A stretch of DNA of 15,795 bases from NCBI GenBank assembly GCA_035556515.1, contig DATMEO010000155.1:1-15795 (forward strand). The letters are read 5' to 3'. The notes below the pieces were generated by a model, which saw only the letters and a list, made by a program, of their open reading frames with translations, had not been told where the DNA came from and did no database searches. Below are positions 1 to 6,595 of the stretch, one piece after another (the stretch's first letter is position 1; each line of letters starts with the position of its first letter). The position numbers and the translations under genes are program-made. The stretch is from Gaiellasilicea sp035556515. GTDB lineage: Bacteria > Actinomycetota > Thermoleophilia > Gaiellales > Gaiellaceae.

Positions 1-1
1 C

Positions 2-727
2 GAGGAGTTCCAGCAGGCGGGAGGACGGCGGCTGCTGGCACTGAAGCGCGCACGGACATGGTCGCTCCGCCGCGCCGAAACCCTGGTCGCGCCGAGCAAG
101 TATCTGGCCGAGATCGCCCGGGGCTGGGGCCTCGAGAACGACCGTCTGCACGTCGTCCCGAACCCGGCGCCGCCCGCACGAGGGGCAACGACGAAGGAGC
201 GCCGGGGACTCGTCTTCGCGGGTCGCCTGACCCGTCAGAAGGCGATGCACGTCGCCCTCGACGCGCTCGCACACGTGCCCGCCGCTCAGCTGACGGTCAT
301 CGGCGACGGTCCCGACCGCGACCGCCTCGAGCGGCACGCGCACGGGGCGGGCCTGAACGGACGGGTGCGCTTCGTCGGCTCGCTTCCGCGCGACGAGGTG
401 CTGGACGCCCTCGCCGGCGCCGAGGCGGCTGTCCTCTCCAGCGACTGGGAGAACTTTCCCCACGCCGCCGTGGAGTCGCTCGCGGTCGGGACGCCGCTCG
501 TGGCGACGGCGGTCGGCGGGGTCGGCGAGATCGTCGTCGACGGCGTCAACGGGCTGCTGGTGCCGCCGGGATCACCGGAAGCGTTCGGCCAGGCGCTCGA
601 GCGCCTGCTCGGTTCTCCGGAGCTGCGCGCACGCCTGTCCGACGGAGCACGAGCGTCGGTCGCGGAGCTGGGCGCAGATCGAATCTACGGGCGCATCGAG
701 CAGCTGCTGGAGGCGGCGTGCCGGTGA
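2..727 (+). CDS. GT4 family glycosyltransferase, 5' end missing
   Basis: This is the C-terminal 241 residues of a retaining GT-B glycosyltransferase; the frame is open from base 2 and the start lies upstream. Visible family features are the end of the N-terminal domain with VAPSKYLAEIA and VVPNP (about residues 29-55), the domain-linker motif FAGRLTRQK (72-80), and the EX7E donor-binding motif in ENFPHAAVE (E150 and E158), followed by GGVGEIV and NGLLVPPG. Both glutamates are present, so the enzyme looks active. It should transfer a nucleotide-activated sugar to a lipid-linked acceptor at the cytoplasmic face of the membrane; donor and acceptor cannot be read from the sequence. Its stop overlaps the next gene by four bases (GTGA), so the two are probably translated together. 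The first methionine in this frame (base 245) is internal to the domain and is not the start. Confidence 0.93.
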   Translation, partial: EEFQQAGGRRLLALKRARTWSLRRAETLVAPSKYLAEIARGWGLENDRLHVVPNPAPPARGATTKERRGLVFAGRLTRQKAMHVALDALAHVPAAQLTVIGDGPDRDRLERHAHGAGLNGRVRFVGSLPRDEVLDALAGAEAAVLSSDWENFPHAAVESLAVGTPLVATAVGGVGEIVVDGVNGLLVPPGSPEAFGQALERLLGSPELRARLSDGARASVAELGADRIYGRIEQLLEAACR

Positions 728-3033
728 AGAACGGGGCGGAGGCCGGTCGCCCGCGGATCCTGATGGTCGGGCGGACGCGGTACAGCCTCCCGCTTCCGGA
801 CTGGCTGGGGAGAAAGTTCGACGCGCTCGAGCGTCAGCTCGACTTTCGCGTCATCGCCTCCGTCGACGGCGACAATCCCACCAAGGACGAGCGCTTTCGC
901 CTGCTCGAGCCGAGCCGGGTCGGCCTCCTCGACGGCGTCCTCTTCTATCTCCGCCTGCCCTTCCACGTGCGCCGGCAGATCATCGACTTCCGCCCCGACG
1001 CGATCATGGCGGAGAGCCCCTATTCGGCGGCGGCGTCGCTCGTCGGTCGGGCGTGGACGCGTGGACAGCGACCGCAGGTGATCGTCGAGATCCACGGCGA
1101 CTGGCGCACGGCGACCCGGTTGTACGGATCGCCTTCGCGCCGCGTCCTGTCTCCGCTCGCCGACGCCGTCGGTCGAATCGCGCTCCGGCGCGGCGACGCC
1201 GTGCGCGGCCTGTCCACCTTCACCGAGGGCCTCGTCGAGGAGGTTCGCGGCATCCCGGTGACCGCCTCGTTCGTGGCCTACGTCGACCTCTCCGCCTTCA
1301 CCGCGAAGCCCGTTGCTCCCCTGCCGGAGCAGCCGACGGCGCTGTTCGTCGGGATGCTCGAGGCCTACAAGAACATCGACGGGCTCGTGGCGGCGTGGCG
1401 CCTCGTCGTCCGCGAGCTGCCGGACGCCAGGCTCGTAATCGTCGGCAAGGGCGCTCGGCGAGATCTCGTCGACCAGCTCGTCGCCGACCTGCCCGACAAC
1501 GTCGAGCACGTGGAGCACCTACCGCCGGAGTCGGTCGCAGAGCGGATGGACGCTTCGACGATTCTCCTGCTGCCGTCCCGCTCGGAGGGGCTGCCCCGCG
1601 TCGTGATCGAGTCCTTCGCCCGCGGCCGCGGGCTGGTGGCGAGCCGCGCCGGCGGGATCCCCGATGCCGCGCGCCACGAGGAGGAGGCGCTGCTCGTCGA
1701 CTACGACGACGTCGACGGTCTGGCGGCGGCGCTCGTCCGCGCGCTCTCCGACCGGGCCCTCGCGGAGAAGCTCGCGCGGAACGCCCACGAGCGGTTTCGC
1801 ATCTGGCGGACGACGCCGGCGGAGTACGCCGCCCATGTCCGCTCGCTCGTCGACGCGACGCTGAGGGACTCCGGGGCCGTGCCCGGCGAGCGACCGCGCG
1901 TCCTGATCGTGTCGGCGGCCGAGCGAACCGCGAGCCCCGCGCGAACGGACCCCGCGCTCGACGCGCTCCGCGAGGAGGTTGACTACTGCGTCCTCGCCCC
2001 GGGCGAGCGTGGCGTCGCGATCCGCAGGGCGGCCGTTGGCCCCGGCTCGGTTCAGCTGGTCCGCCGCTGGCCCGGTTTTCTCGATGTCCTCTTCTTCTAC
2101 GGCGCGCTGCCGTTCAGGGTCCGGCGGCTCGTGAGGCGCTTTCGTCCCGGTGCGGTGATCGCCGAGTCCCCCTACATCGGCTTCTTCGTCCTCATGGCGA
2201 TGTCGACGCGGCGGCGCGATCGCCCTTCGGTCGTCGTCGAGACGCACGGCGACTGGCGGACCACCACCCGCCACGGCGGCTCCCGGCTGCGGGTTCTCGT
2301 CGCTCCACTCGCCGACTGGGCGGCGCGGTATGCCCTGCGCCACGCGGATGCGCTGCGGGCGGTCTCTCCGTTCACTGCCGAGCTGGCGGGTCGCGAGGCG
2401 GGCCTGCCGCCGGTCGAGTCGTTTCCTGCCTACATCGATCTAGGCGCGTTCACGGGACAGCCGCCGGCGCCGCTACCGGAGCGGCCGACGCTCCTGTTCG
2501 TGGGCATGCTCGAGCGGTCGAAGGGAGTCACGGCGCTCGCCGACGCCTGGCCGCTCGTTGCAGAACGGGTTCCGGACGCGCGGCTCGTGCTCGTCGGACG
2601 AGGTGCTCTCCGGGACGTCGTCGACCGGCTTCGGGACGACTACCCAGGTCGCGTGGAGCACGTCGAGCAGCTGTTGCCCCAAGCGGTCGCGGAGCGGATG
2701 GATGCGGCAACCTGCCTCGTCCTGCCCTCGCGCTCCGAAGGGCTCGGCCGCGTGATCCTCGAGGCATTCGCCCGCGGACGCGCAGTCGTGGCGACCCGGG
2801 TCGGCGGGATCCCGGACCTCGTCGAGCACGACGTGAACGGGCTGCTGGTGGAGAGCGGCAACGTGGCGGCGCTTGCCGACGCGCTGACGCAGATCCTCAC
2901 CGAGGATGGCCTCGCCGCGCGCCTGGGCGCTGCCGCCTACGAGGCGTCCGAGACCTTCGAGTGGTCGCCCGACGACTACGCGGCGCGCGTGCGCTCGCTG
3001 GTGGATCGGACGCTTTCGGAAGCTCGCCACTGA
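724..3033 (+). CDS. Double-module GT4 glycosyltransferase (tandem fusion)
   Basis: One uninterrupted 769-residue protein carries two complete GT4-type GT-B modules, about residues 9-385 and 388-769, roughly twice the usual family length. The modules are clear paralogues. HGDWRT is at 124 and again at 508, and EX7E is EGLPRVVIE (E288/E296) and EGLGRVILE (E672/E680); all are offset by exactly 384 residues. Each also has ESPY, PLAD, a LFVGMLE linker and VEHVE..AERMDA. Both EX7E pairs are intact, but the donor-loop region differs: module 2 has the usual GGIPDLVEHDVNGLLV, while module 1 has a diverged PDAARHEEEALLV. I chose GTG at 724, which overlaps the upstream stop as GTGA and has GGAGG at 709-713 ten bases upstream; GTG at 718 is possible. 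A frame open upstream to base 58 is not coding. It probably adds two sugars, or one module is structural. The next gene starts on the A of its stop codon. Confidence 0.93.
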   Translation: MKNGAEAGRPRILMVGRTRYSLPLPDWLGRKFDALERQLDFRVIASVDGDNPTKDERFRLLEPSRVGLLDGVLFYLRLPFHVRRQIIDFRPDAIMAESPYSAAASLVGRAWTRGQRPQVIVEIHGDWRTATRLYGSPSRRVLSPLADAVGRIALRRGDAVRGLSTFTEGLVEEVRGIPVTASFVAYVDLSAFTAKPVAPLPEQPTALFVGMLEAYKNIDGLVAAWRLVVRELPDARLVIVGKGARRDLVDQLVADLPDNVEHVEHLPPESVAERMDASTILLLPSRSEGLPRVVIESFARGRGLVASRAGGIPDAARHEEEALLVDYDDVDGLAAALVRALSDRALAEKLARNAHERFRIWRTTPAEYAAHVRSLVDATLRDSGAVPGERPRVLIVSAAERTASPARTDPALDALREEVDYCVLAPGERGVAIRRAAVGPGSVQLVRRWPGFLDVLFFYGALPFRVRRLVRRFRPGAVIAESPYIGFFVLMAMSTRRRDRPSVVVETHGDWRTTTRHGGSRLRVLVAPLADWAARYALRHADALRAVSPFTAELAGREAGLPPVESFPAYIDLGAFTGQPPAPLPERPTLLFVGMLERSKGVTALADAWPLVAERVPDARLVLVGRGALRDVVDRLRDDYPGRVEHVEQLLPQAVAERMDAATCLVLPSRSEGLGRVILEAFARGRAVVATRVGGIPDLVEHDVNGLLVESGNVAALADALTQILTEDGLAARLGAAAYEASETFEWSPDDYAARVRSLVDRTLSEARH

Positions 3034-4112
3034 TGCGCCTGATCTTCGTGACCCAGTCCGTGGACTCGGACGATCCGATTCTGGGCGCCACCGTGGCGAA
3101 GCTGCGGGCGCTGGCTCAGCGGTGCGAGGAGCTCGTGGTGATCACCGACCGGATCGGCGCCCACGACCTCCCGGCGAACTGCACGCTCCGGACCTTCGGA
3201 GCCTCGACGAAGCTGGGCCGCGGCTTCCGGTACCTGCGCGCGCTCGCGCCGCTGCTGCTCTCGCGCCGGCGGCGGCCCGATGCCCTGATCGCGCACATGT
3301 GCCCGATCTACCTCGTGCTCGCGGCTCCGCTCGCGAAGCTCGTCCGTGTGCCGCTCGCGCTCTGGTACACGCACTGGACGATCGACCGGACGCTCCGGCT
3401 CGCGACCACCCTCGCCGACGTCGGGCTCAGTGTCGATCGCCGTTCCTACCCGCTCGACCGGCCCAAGGTGAAGGGGATCGGCCACGGCATCGACGTGGCC
3501 CAGTTCGCGGCGCGAAGCGGTGCGCCGCTCGGAAACGGGACACTCCGCTTGCTCGCGCTCGGCCGCACCTCGCCGTCGAAGGACTTCGACACGCTCGTGC
3601 GAGCATCCGCGCGCTGTCGCGCCGAGGGTATGGACCTCCACGTCGAGATCCGCGGCGCCTCCTCGACCGAGGAGGAGCGGCGCCACCGGCGTGAGCTCGA
3701 AGCGTTGATCGAGACCGAGGGGCTAGCCGGCGTCGTGTCACTCGGCGGCGCGGTGCCGCGTCCGGCGGTGCCGGAGCTCGTCCGCGCGGCGGACGCGGTC
3801 GTCAACACGACTCGCGGCCAGACGTCTGGCGGTGCGCTGGACAAGGTCGTGTACGAGTCCGCCGCCTGCGCCGTTCCCGTGCTCGCGTGCAACCCGTACT
3901 TCGACGAGTTCCTGGGCGGACTGCCGGTCGAGCTCCATTTCGCCACCGGCGACGACGCCGACCTGGCCCGCGTGCTGCGCGCGTTCGGCGACGCGGACCC
4001 GAGCCGACGGGAGGACGCGGGCCGCGAGTTGCGGCGGCGCGTCGAGGCCGGCCACTCCGTCGACAGCTGGGCGGACGCCGTCGTCGCGACGGTCCGGCGC
4101 CTGCACGACTGA
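3033..4112 (+). CDS. GT4-like glycosyltransferase lacking the first EX7E glutamate
   Basis: This 359-residue protein has a GT-B layout. The N-terminal domain starts MRLIFVTQSVD, with a partial glycine loop DPILGATVAKLRAL. GHGIDVAQF (150-158) and LLALGRTSPSKDF (173-185) mark the linker and the start of the donor-binding domain. At the site of the usual EX7E the sequence is GGALDKVVYE: the second glutamate is E275, but the residue eight positions before it is G267 instead of glutamate. The ATG shares one base with the previous stop (TGATG), so the gene is translationally coupled, and a flippase follows after three bases. It most likely adds a sugar to the lipid-linked repeat unit. The missing glutamate also occurs in some functional GT4 groups, so inactivity should not be assumed. 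Donor and acceptor are unknown. Confidence 0.9.
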   Translation: MRLIFVTQSVDSDDPILGATVAKLRALAQRCEELVVITDRIGAHDLPANCTLRTFGASTKLGRGFRYLRALAPLLLSRRRRPDALIAHMCPIYLVLAAPLAKLVRVPLALWYTHWTIDRTLRLATTLADVGLSVDRRSYPLDRPKVKGIGHGIDVAQFAARSGAPLGNGTLRLLALGRTSPSKDFDTLVRASARCRAEGMDLHVEIRGASSTEEERRHRRELEALIETEGLAGVVSLGGAVPRPAVPELVRAADAVVNTTRGQTSGGALDKVVYESAACAVPVLACNPYFDEFLGGLPVELHFATGDDADLARVLRAFGDADPSRREDAGRELRRRVEAGHSVDSWADAVVATVRRLHD

Positions 4113-4115
4113 TCG

Positions 4116-5657
4116 ATGCGGCTGCTTCGCCGCAACGTGCTCCTGATCTACGGCGTCTACGCCGTCACGCTTGCGTCTGGCCTCGTCGTCACGCCGATCA
4201 TCGTCGGCGCGCTCGGCACCGAGCAGTTCGGCATCTGGGCGCTGATCGGCTCGATCCTCGGCTTCATCGGCCTCCTCGACCTCGGAATCGGGCCGTCCGT
4301 GATCCGCTTCGCCGCCGAGCAGCGGGGACGCGACGCGCGCGACGAGACCAGCGAGCTGACCTCGACGGCGTTCGCGATCTATCTCGGGCTGGCGCTGATC
4401 GCGACCCTGCTCGCGGTTCTCCTTGCCTGGCTCCTCCCGCTCGTCGTCGAGATCTCGGATCAGTACGTGCGCGCGGCGCAGATCGCCGTGGTTCTCTCCC
4501 TCGGAACCTTCGTGCTCCGCTTCCCCCTCGGGCTGTTCGGCTTCCTGCTCGCGGGCCAGCAGCGCTACGACGTGCTCAACATCGGCAACCTGCTCGGCGC
4601 GGGTCTCTACTTCGGCCTTGCGGTCGTGATCCTCTACGTCGCGGACGGTGGGCTCGTGGCGCTGGCGCTGATCACCGTCGTCGTGACGGCATTCAGGCTG
4701 CTGCTGCCCCTCTTCTGGCTCAAGCGCGAGCTGCCGGAGCTGCGCCTGCAGCGAAGCCTTGTCACCCGCCGACAGGCGAAGGAGCTGCTCAGCTTCAGCT
4801 CGCGCAACATGCTGATCCAGGTCGCGTCGAAGGTCGTCTTCTCGACGGACGTGATCGTCGTCGGCATCATCTTCGGCAGCGTCGCGGCGGGCGTCTACGG
4901 GATTCCGGCCAAGCTCTTCGCGCTCGCCTTCGGCGTCGGGATCGCATCGACCACGCTCCTCTTCCCGCTCCTGTCGGAGCTCGAAGGGGCGGACGACCGC
5001 GAGCGCCAGGAGCGCTACCTGCTTGCCGGCGTGCGCCTCGGCCTCGCCGTCGTCGTCGCGGTCGGGTTGCCGCTCGTGTTCCTTCCCGACCGCTTCCTCG
5101 AGGCCTGGCTGCCGTCCGACTTCGACGTCTCGACGAGCGCGCCGATCCTCGCGATCCTGATGGTCAGTCTGCTCTTCGCCCAGCCCGGCCACCTGCTCGC
5201 GCAGTTCCTCGTCGCGCGCGGCCGACACGGCCGGCTGGCGGTCGCCCGCCTCGCGACCGTGGCGGTGAACCTGCTGCTCTCGATCGGCCTCGCGCTCTGG
5301 GTCGAGCTCTGGGGGGTTGCGCTCGCGACGCTCGTCACCGAGGCCCTGTCGGCGACGGTCGTGCTCCCGTACCTCCTCCGGCGGGAGTCATCCGCCTCGC
5401 TGCCGGCCCTGGCGGCCGCCTGGCTGCGACCGGTCGGGCTGGGCGCGCTCGCGGCGATCCCGACCCTGCTCGTCCTCGGCCGCCTCGTCGACATCGACAC
5501 GCTCGTGGAGTTCGTCGGTGTCGGCCTGTGCTGGCTCGTGCTCTACAGCGCACTCGTCTGGCGCTTCGCGATGCGCGAGCCGGAGCGGCGGACGATCACC
5601 GAGGCGTTCGGCCGCGGCTCGACCGAAGTCGCGGCCGCCGACCAGCAGCTGCTCTAG
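4116..5657 (+). CDS. Wzx-type polysaccharide flippase
   Basis: This 513-residue polytopic membrane protein has hydrophobic segments spread along nearly its whole length, as in the Wzx/RfbX polysaccharide-transport branch of the MOP superfamily (normally 12-14 helices, about 400-500 residues). The N-terminus is typical: a first helix followed by TPIIVGALGTEQFGIWALIGSILGFIGLLDLGIGPSVIRF, with the family's LG.E.FG.W and DLG.G patterns (about residues 29-67). The expected role is to flip undecaprenyl-diphosphate-linked oligosaccharide from the cytoplasmic to the outer leaflet. ATG at 4116 lies three bases after the previous stop, making this the last gene of the first operon. A second stop (TAG, 5658-5660) directly follows the first, and a structured repeat begins there. 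A second, different flippase-like gene is present at 13355, so which substrate each handles is open. Confidence 0.93.
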   Translation: MRLLRRNVLLIYGVYAVTLASGLVVTPIIVGALGTEQFGIWALIGSILGFIGLLDLGIGPSVIRFAAEQRGRDARDETSELTSTAFAIYLGLALIATLLAVLLAWLLPLVVEISDQYVRAAQIAVVLSLGTFVLRFPLGLFGFLLAGQQRYDVLNIGNLLGAGLYFGLAVVILYVADGGLVALALITVVVTAFRLLLPLFWLKRELPELRLQRSLVTRRQAKELLSFSSRNMLIQVASKVVFSTDVIVVGIIFGSVAAGVYGIPAKLFALAFGVGIASTTLLFPLLSELEGADDRERQERYLLAGVRLGLAVVVAVGLPLVFLPDRFLEAWLPSDFDVSTSAPILAILMVSLLFAQPGHLLAQFLVARGRHGRLAVARLATVAVNLLLSIGLALWVELWGVALATLVTEALSATVVLPYLLRRESSASLPALAAAWLRPVGLGALAAIPTLLVLGRLVDIDTLVEFVGVGLCWLVLYSALVWRFAMREPERRTITEAFGRGSTEVAAADQQLL

Positions 5658-5704
5658 TAGGCGGGTCTGGCGAAATAGCGACTGAGCCGCCGGGCCGCGC
5701 TGCT

Positions 5705-5719
5705 CGCCCCGAAGGGGCG
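5705..5719. other. Short hairpin CGCCCC-GAA-GGGGCG inside the structured element
   Basis: A perfect 6-bp GC-only stem with a three-base GAA loop. It sits inside the larger 9-bp inverted repeat 5678-5686/5722-5730, so the two could form a two-tier stem with a bulged GC-rich arm. Function unknown. Confidence 0.6.
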
Positions 5720-5728
5720 TCCTCAGTC

Positions 5729-5754
5729 GCGCCGATAGCTTCGGCTATCGGCGC
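5729..5754. terminator. Probable bidirectional terminator hairpin with TTCG loop
   Basis: GCGCCGATAGC and GCTATCGGCGC form a perfect 11-bp stem closed by TTCG, a C(UUCG)G tetraloop that is unusually stable in RNA. It lies about 70 bases past each of the two converging stop codons, where a terminator for both genes is expected. There is no T-tract on either side, so intrinsic termination is inferred from position and stability only; GC-rich actinobacterial terminators often lack the U-run. Confidence 0.55.
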
Positions 5755-5824
5755 TCCCTGCGTCCTTGCCTCGGAACGACCATCGCACTCCGGCGACGAG
5801 CGCCATTCCGCCAGACCCGCCAGG

Positions 5825-6568
5825 TCAGTCCGACCGGCGGAGATACCCCTTCGGGTTGAAGGTGAGGTAGAGCTTCTCGCGCCGGCGGTCGGCCTTGAAG
5901 GAGGGGTTGGCACGTACGAACTCCTCAGCAGCCTCCATCGGCCCGGGGCCGAAGTCGGGGCTGACAGGATGGCCGTTCAGAATCGTGTCCTCGACGACGA
6001 TGTAGCTCCCCGGCGTCACGAGCGGCGCGTAGAGGCGCAGCTCCTCGAGCACGTGCTCCTTGCGATGATCGGAGTCGAGCACGACGAGGACGGTTCGGGC
6101 GCTCTCCGCGGCTCGGCGCACGTGTTCGAGCGTCTTCGGCGCCACCGACGAGCCGGAGAAGTACTCGATGCGCGGATGCTCCGGCCAGCCCTCCTGCGGC
6201 TGGACGTCGATCGTGAGCACCCTGCCGTGCCCCAGCAGGTCGCAGAGCGAGGCGAAATAGAGCGCGCTGCCCCCGAACGCCGTACCGGTCTCGACGATCA
6301 GGTCCGGCTTCAGCTCGTGGAGCAGCTCCTGGTAGATCCAGAGGTCGAGCGGGCACTTGTCCGTGCGCACGCCGAGCCAGCGCGTGTCGGCGCGGGTCTC
6401 GCCGAACAGCGCGCCCTCGTAGTAGACCTCCGTGAACCGCTCGACGACGTCACCGTGGAGCTTGCGCCGAAAGAGCGTCCGGTTGACGAGGCGGCGGAAG
6501 ACGTACGCCTCGTCCCGCGCCAGATAGACAAACGGCTTCACAGACGGCACGGCGGCGAGCTTACACAC
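5825..6568 (-). CDS. CmcI/cephalosporin-hydroxylase-like SAM methyltransferase
   Basis: This 247-residue protein resembles the CmcI/RhNA-type family (labelled cephalosporin hydroxylase, but includes sugar O-methyltransferases such as rhamnosyl O-methyltransferases). Motif I is VETGTAFGGSALYFA (residues 92-106), the acidic residue ending the next strand is D121 in LTIDVQ, and LDSDHRKEHVLEEL (164-177) and VVEDT (191-195) are the family's metal/SAM-site signatures. The C-terminal part contains GPMEAAEEFV. In this setting its likely job is O-methylation of a sugar in the polysaccharide. I chose GTG at 6566-6568 because AGGAG lies ten bases upstream; GTG codons at 6548 and 6539 are weaker choices. 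It is transcribed alone, diverges from the sugar transferase across 27 bp, and converges on the flippase. An exact substrate cannot be given. Confidence 0.9.
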   Translation of the reverse strand: MCKLAAVPSVKPFVYLARDEAYVFRRLVNRTLFRRKLHGDVVERFTEVYYEGALFGETRADTRWLGVRTDKCPLDLWIYQELLHELKPDLIVETGTAFGGSALYFASLCDLLGHGRVLTIDVQPQEGWPEHPRIEYFSGSSVAPKTLEHVRRAAESARTVLVVLDSDHRKEHVLEELRLYAPLVTPGSYIVVEDTILNGHPVSPDFGPGPMEAAEEFVRANPSFKADRRREKLYLTFNPKGYLRRSD

Positions 6569-6588
6569 GAGCGACCTTCTCCTAGAAT
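6560..6588 (+). promoter_or_regulatory. Predicted promoter of the initiating sugar transferase
   Basis: CTTACA (6560-6565, four of six matches to TTGACA) and TAGAAT (6583-6588, five of six matches to TATAAT) are separated by 17 bases. The -10 box ends seven bases before the GTG at 6596, and no Shine-Dalgarno lies between, so transcription probably begins at or next to the start codon (leaderless mRNA). The box overlaps the start and ribosome site of the divergent methyltransferase. Confidence 0.55.
6579..6583 (-). promoter_or_regulatory. Ribosome binding site AGGAG of the methyltransferase
   Basis: On the minus strand AGGAG lies ten bases before the GTG start, fixing that start. On the plus strand it touches the -10 box of the divergent sugar transferase promoter, so the two genes share these bases. 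Confidence 0.7.
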
Positions 6589-6595
6589 CGTGTCG

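Larger units (their letters stand above)
5660..5821. repeat. 162-bp structured element with 21-bp inverted ends between converging genes
   Basis: The left end (5660-5680) and right end (5801-5821) are inverted copies matching at 19 of 21 positions; the outer 13 bases (GGCGGGTCTGGCG) are perfect, and the two differences are both A versus G. Inside lie a 9-bp perfect inverted repeat GCGACTGAG/CTCAGTCGC (5678-5686 with 5722-5730), a hairpin CGCCCC-GAA-GGGGCG (5705-5719), and an 11-bp perfect stem closed by TTCG (5729-5754). The element fills almost the whole 167-bp gap between the flippase stop and the methyltransferase stop on the opposite strand. It has no open reading frame of note and no flanking target duplication that I can see. 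It could be a REP/BIME-like dispersed repeat, a small MITE, or an elaborate two-way terminator. Confidence 0.85.

Noticed and set aside
58..723. Upstream extension of the double GT4 frame to an ATG at 58
   Set aside because: It would overlap the GT4 gene in another frame and gives an Arg-rich, motif-free sequence; the GTG at 724 has a ribosome site and a GTGA overlap.
3738..5228. Long minus-strand open frame (496 codons) opposite the flippase
   Set aside because: Its translation is almost all Arg, Glu, Asp and Gln with low complexity, as expected for the antisense of a GC-rich membrane gene; the plus strand has a clear flippase.
5660..5821. Insertion sequence remnant
   Set aside because: No transposase fragment and no flanking direct duplication were seen; only the inverted ends suggest mobility, so it is listed as a structured repeat.
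3887..6595. Upstream extension of the sugar transferase frame to an ATG at 3887
   Set aside because: It runs through the flippase, the structured element and the opposite-strand methyltransferase in a wrong frame; family similarity begins only after 6596.
6569..6595. Riboswitch or long leader between divergent genes
   Set aside because: The gap is 27 bases, too short for a known riboswitch, and is explained by the promoter and ribosome site.
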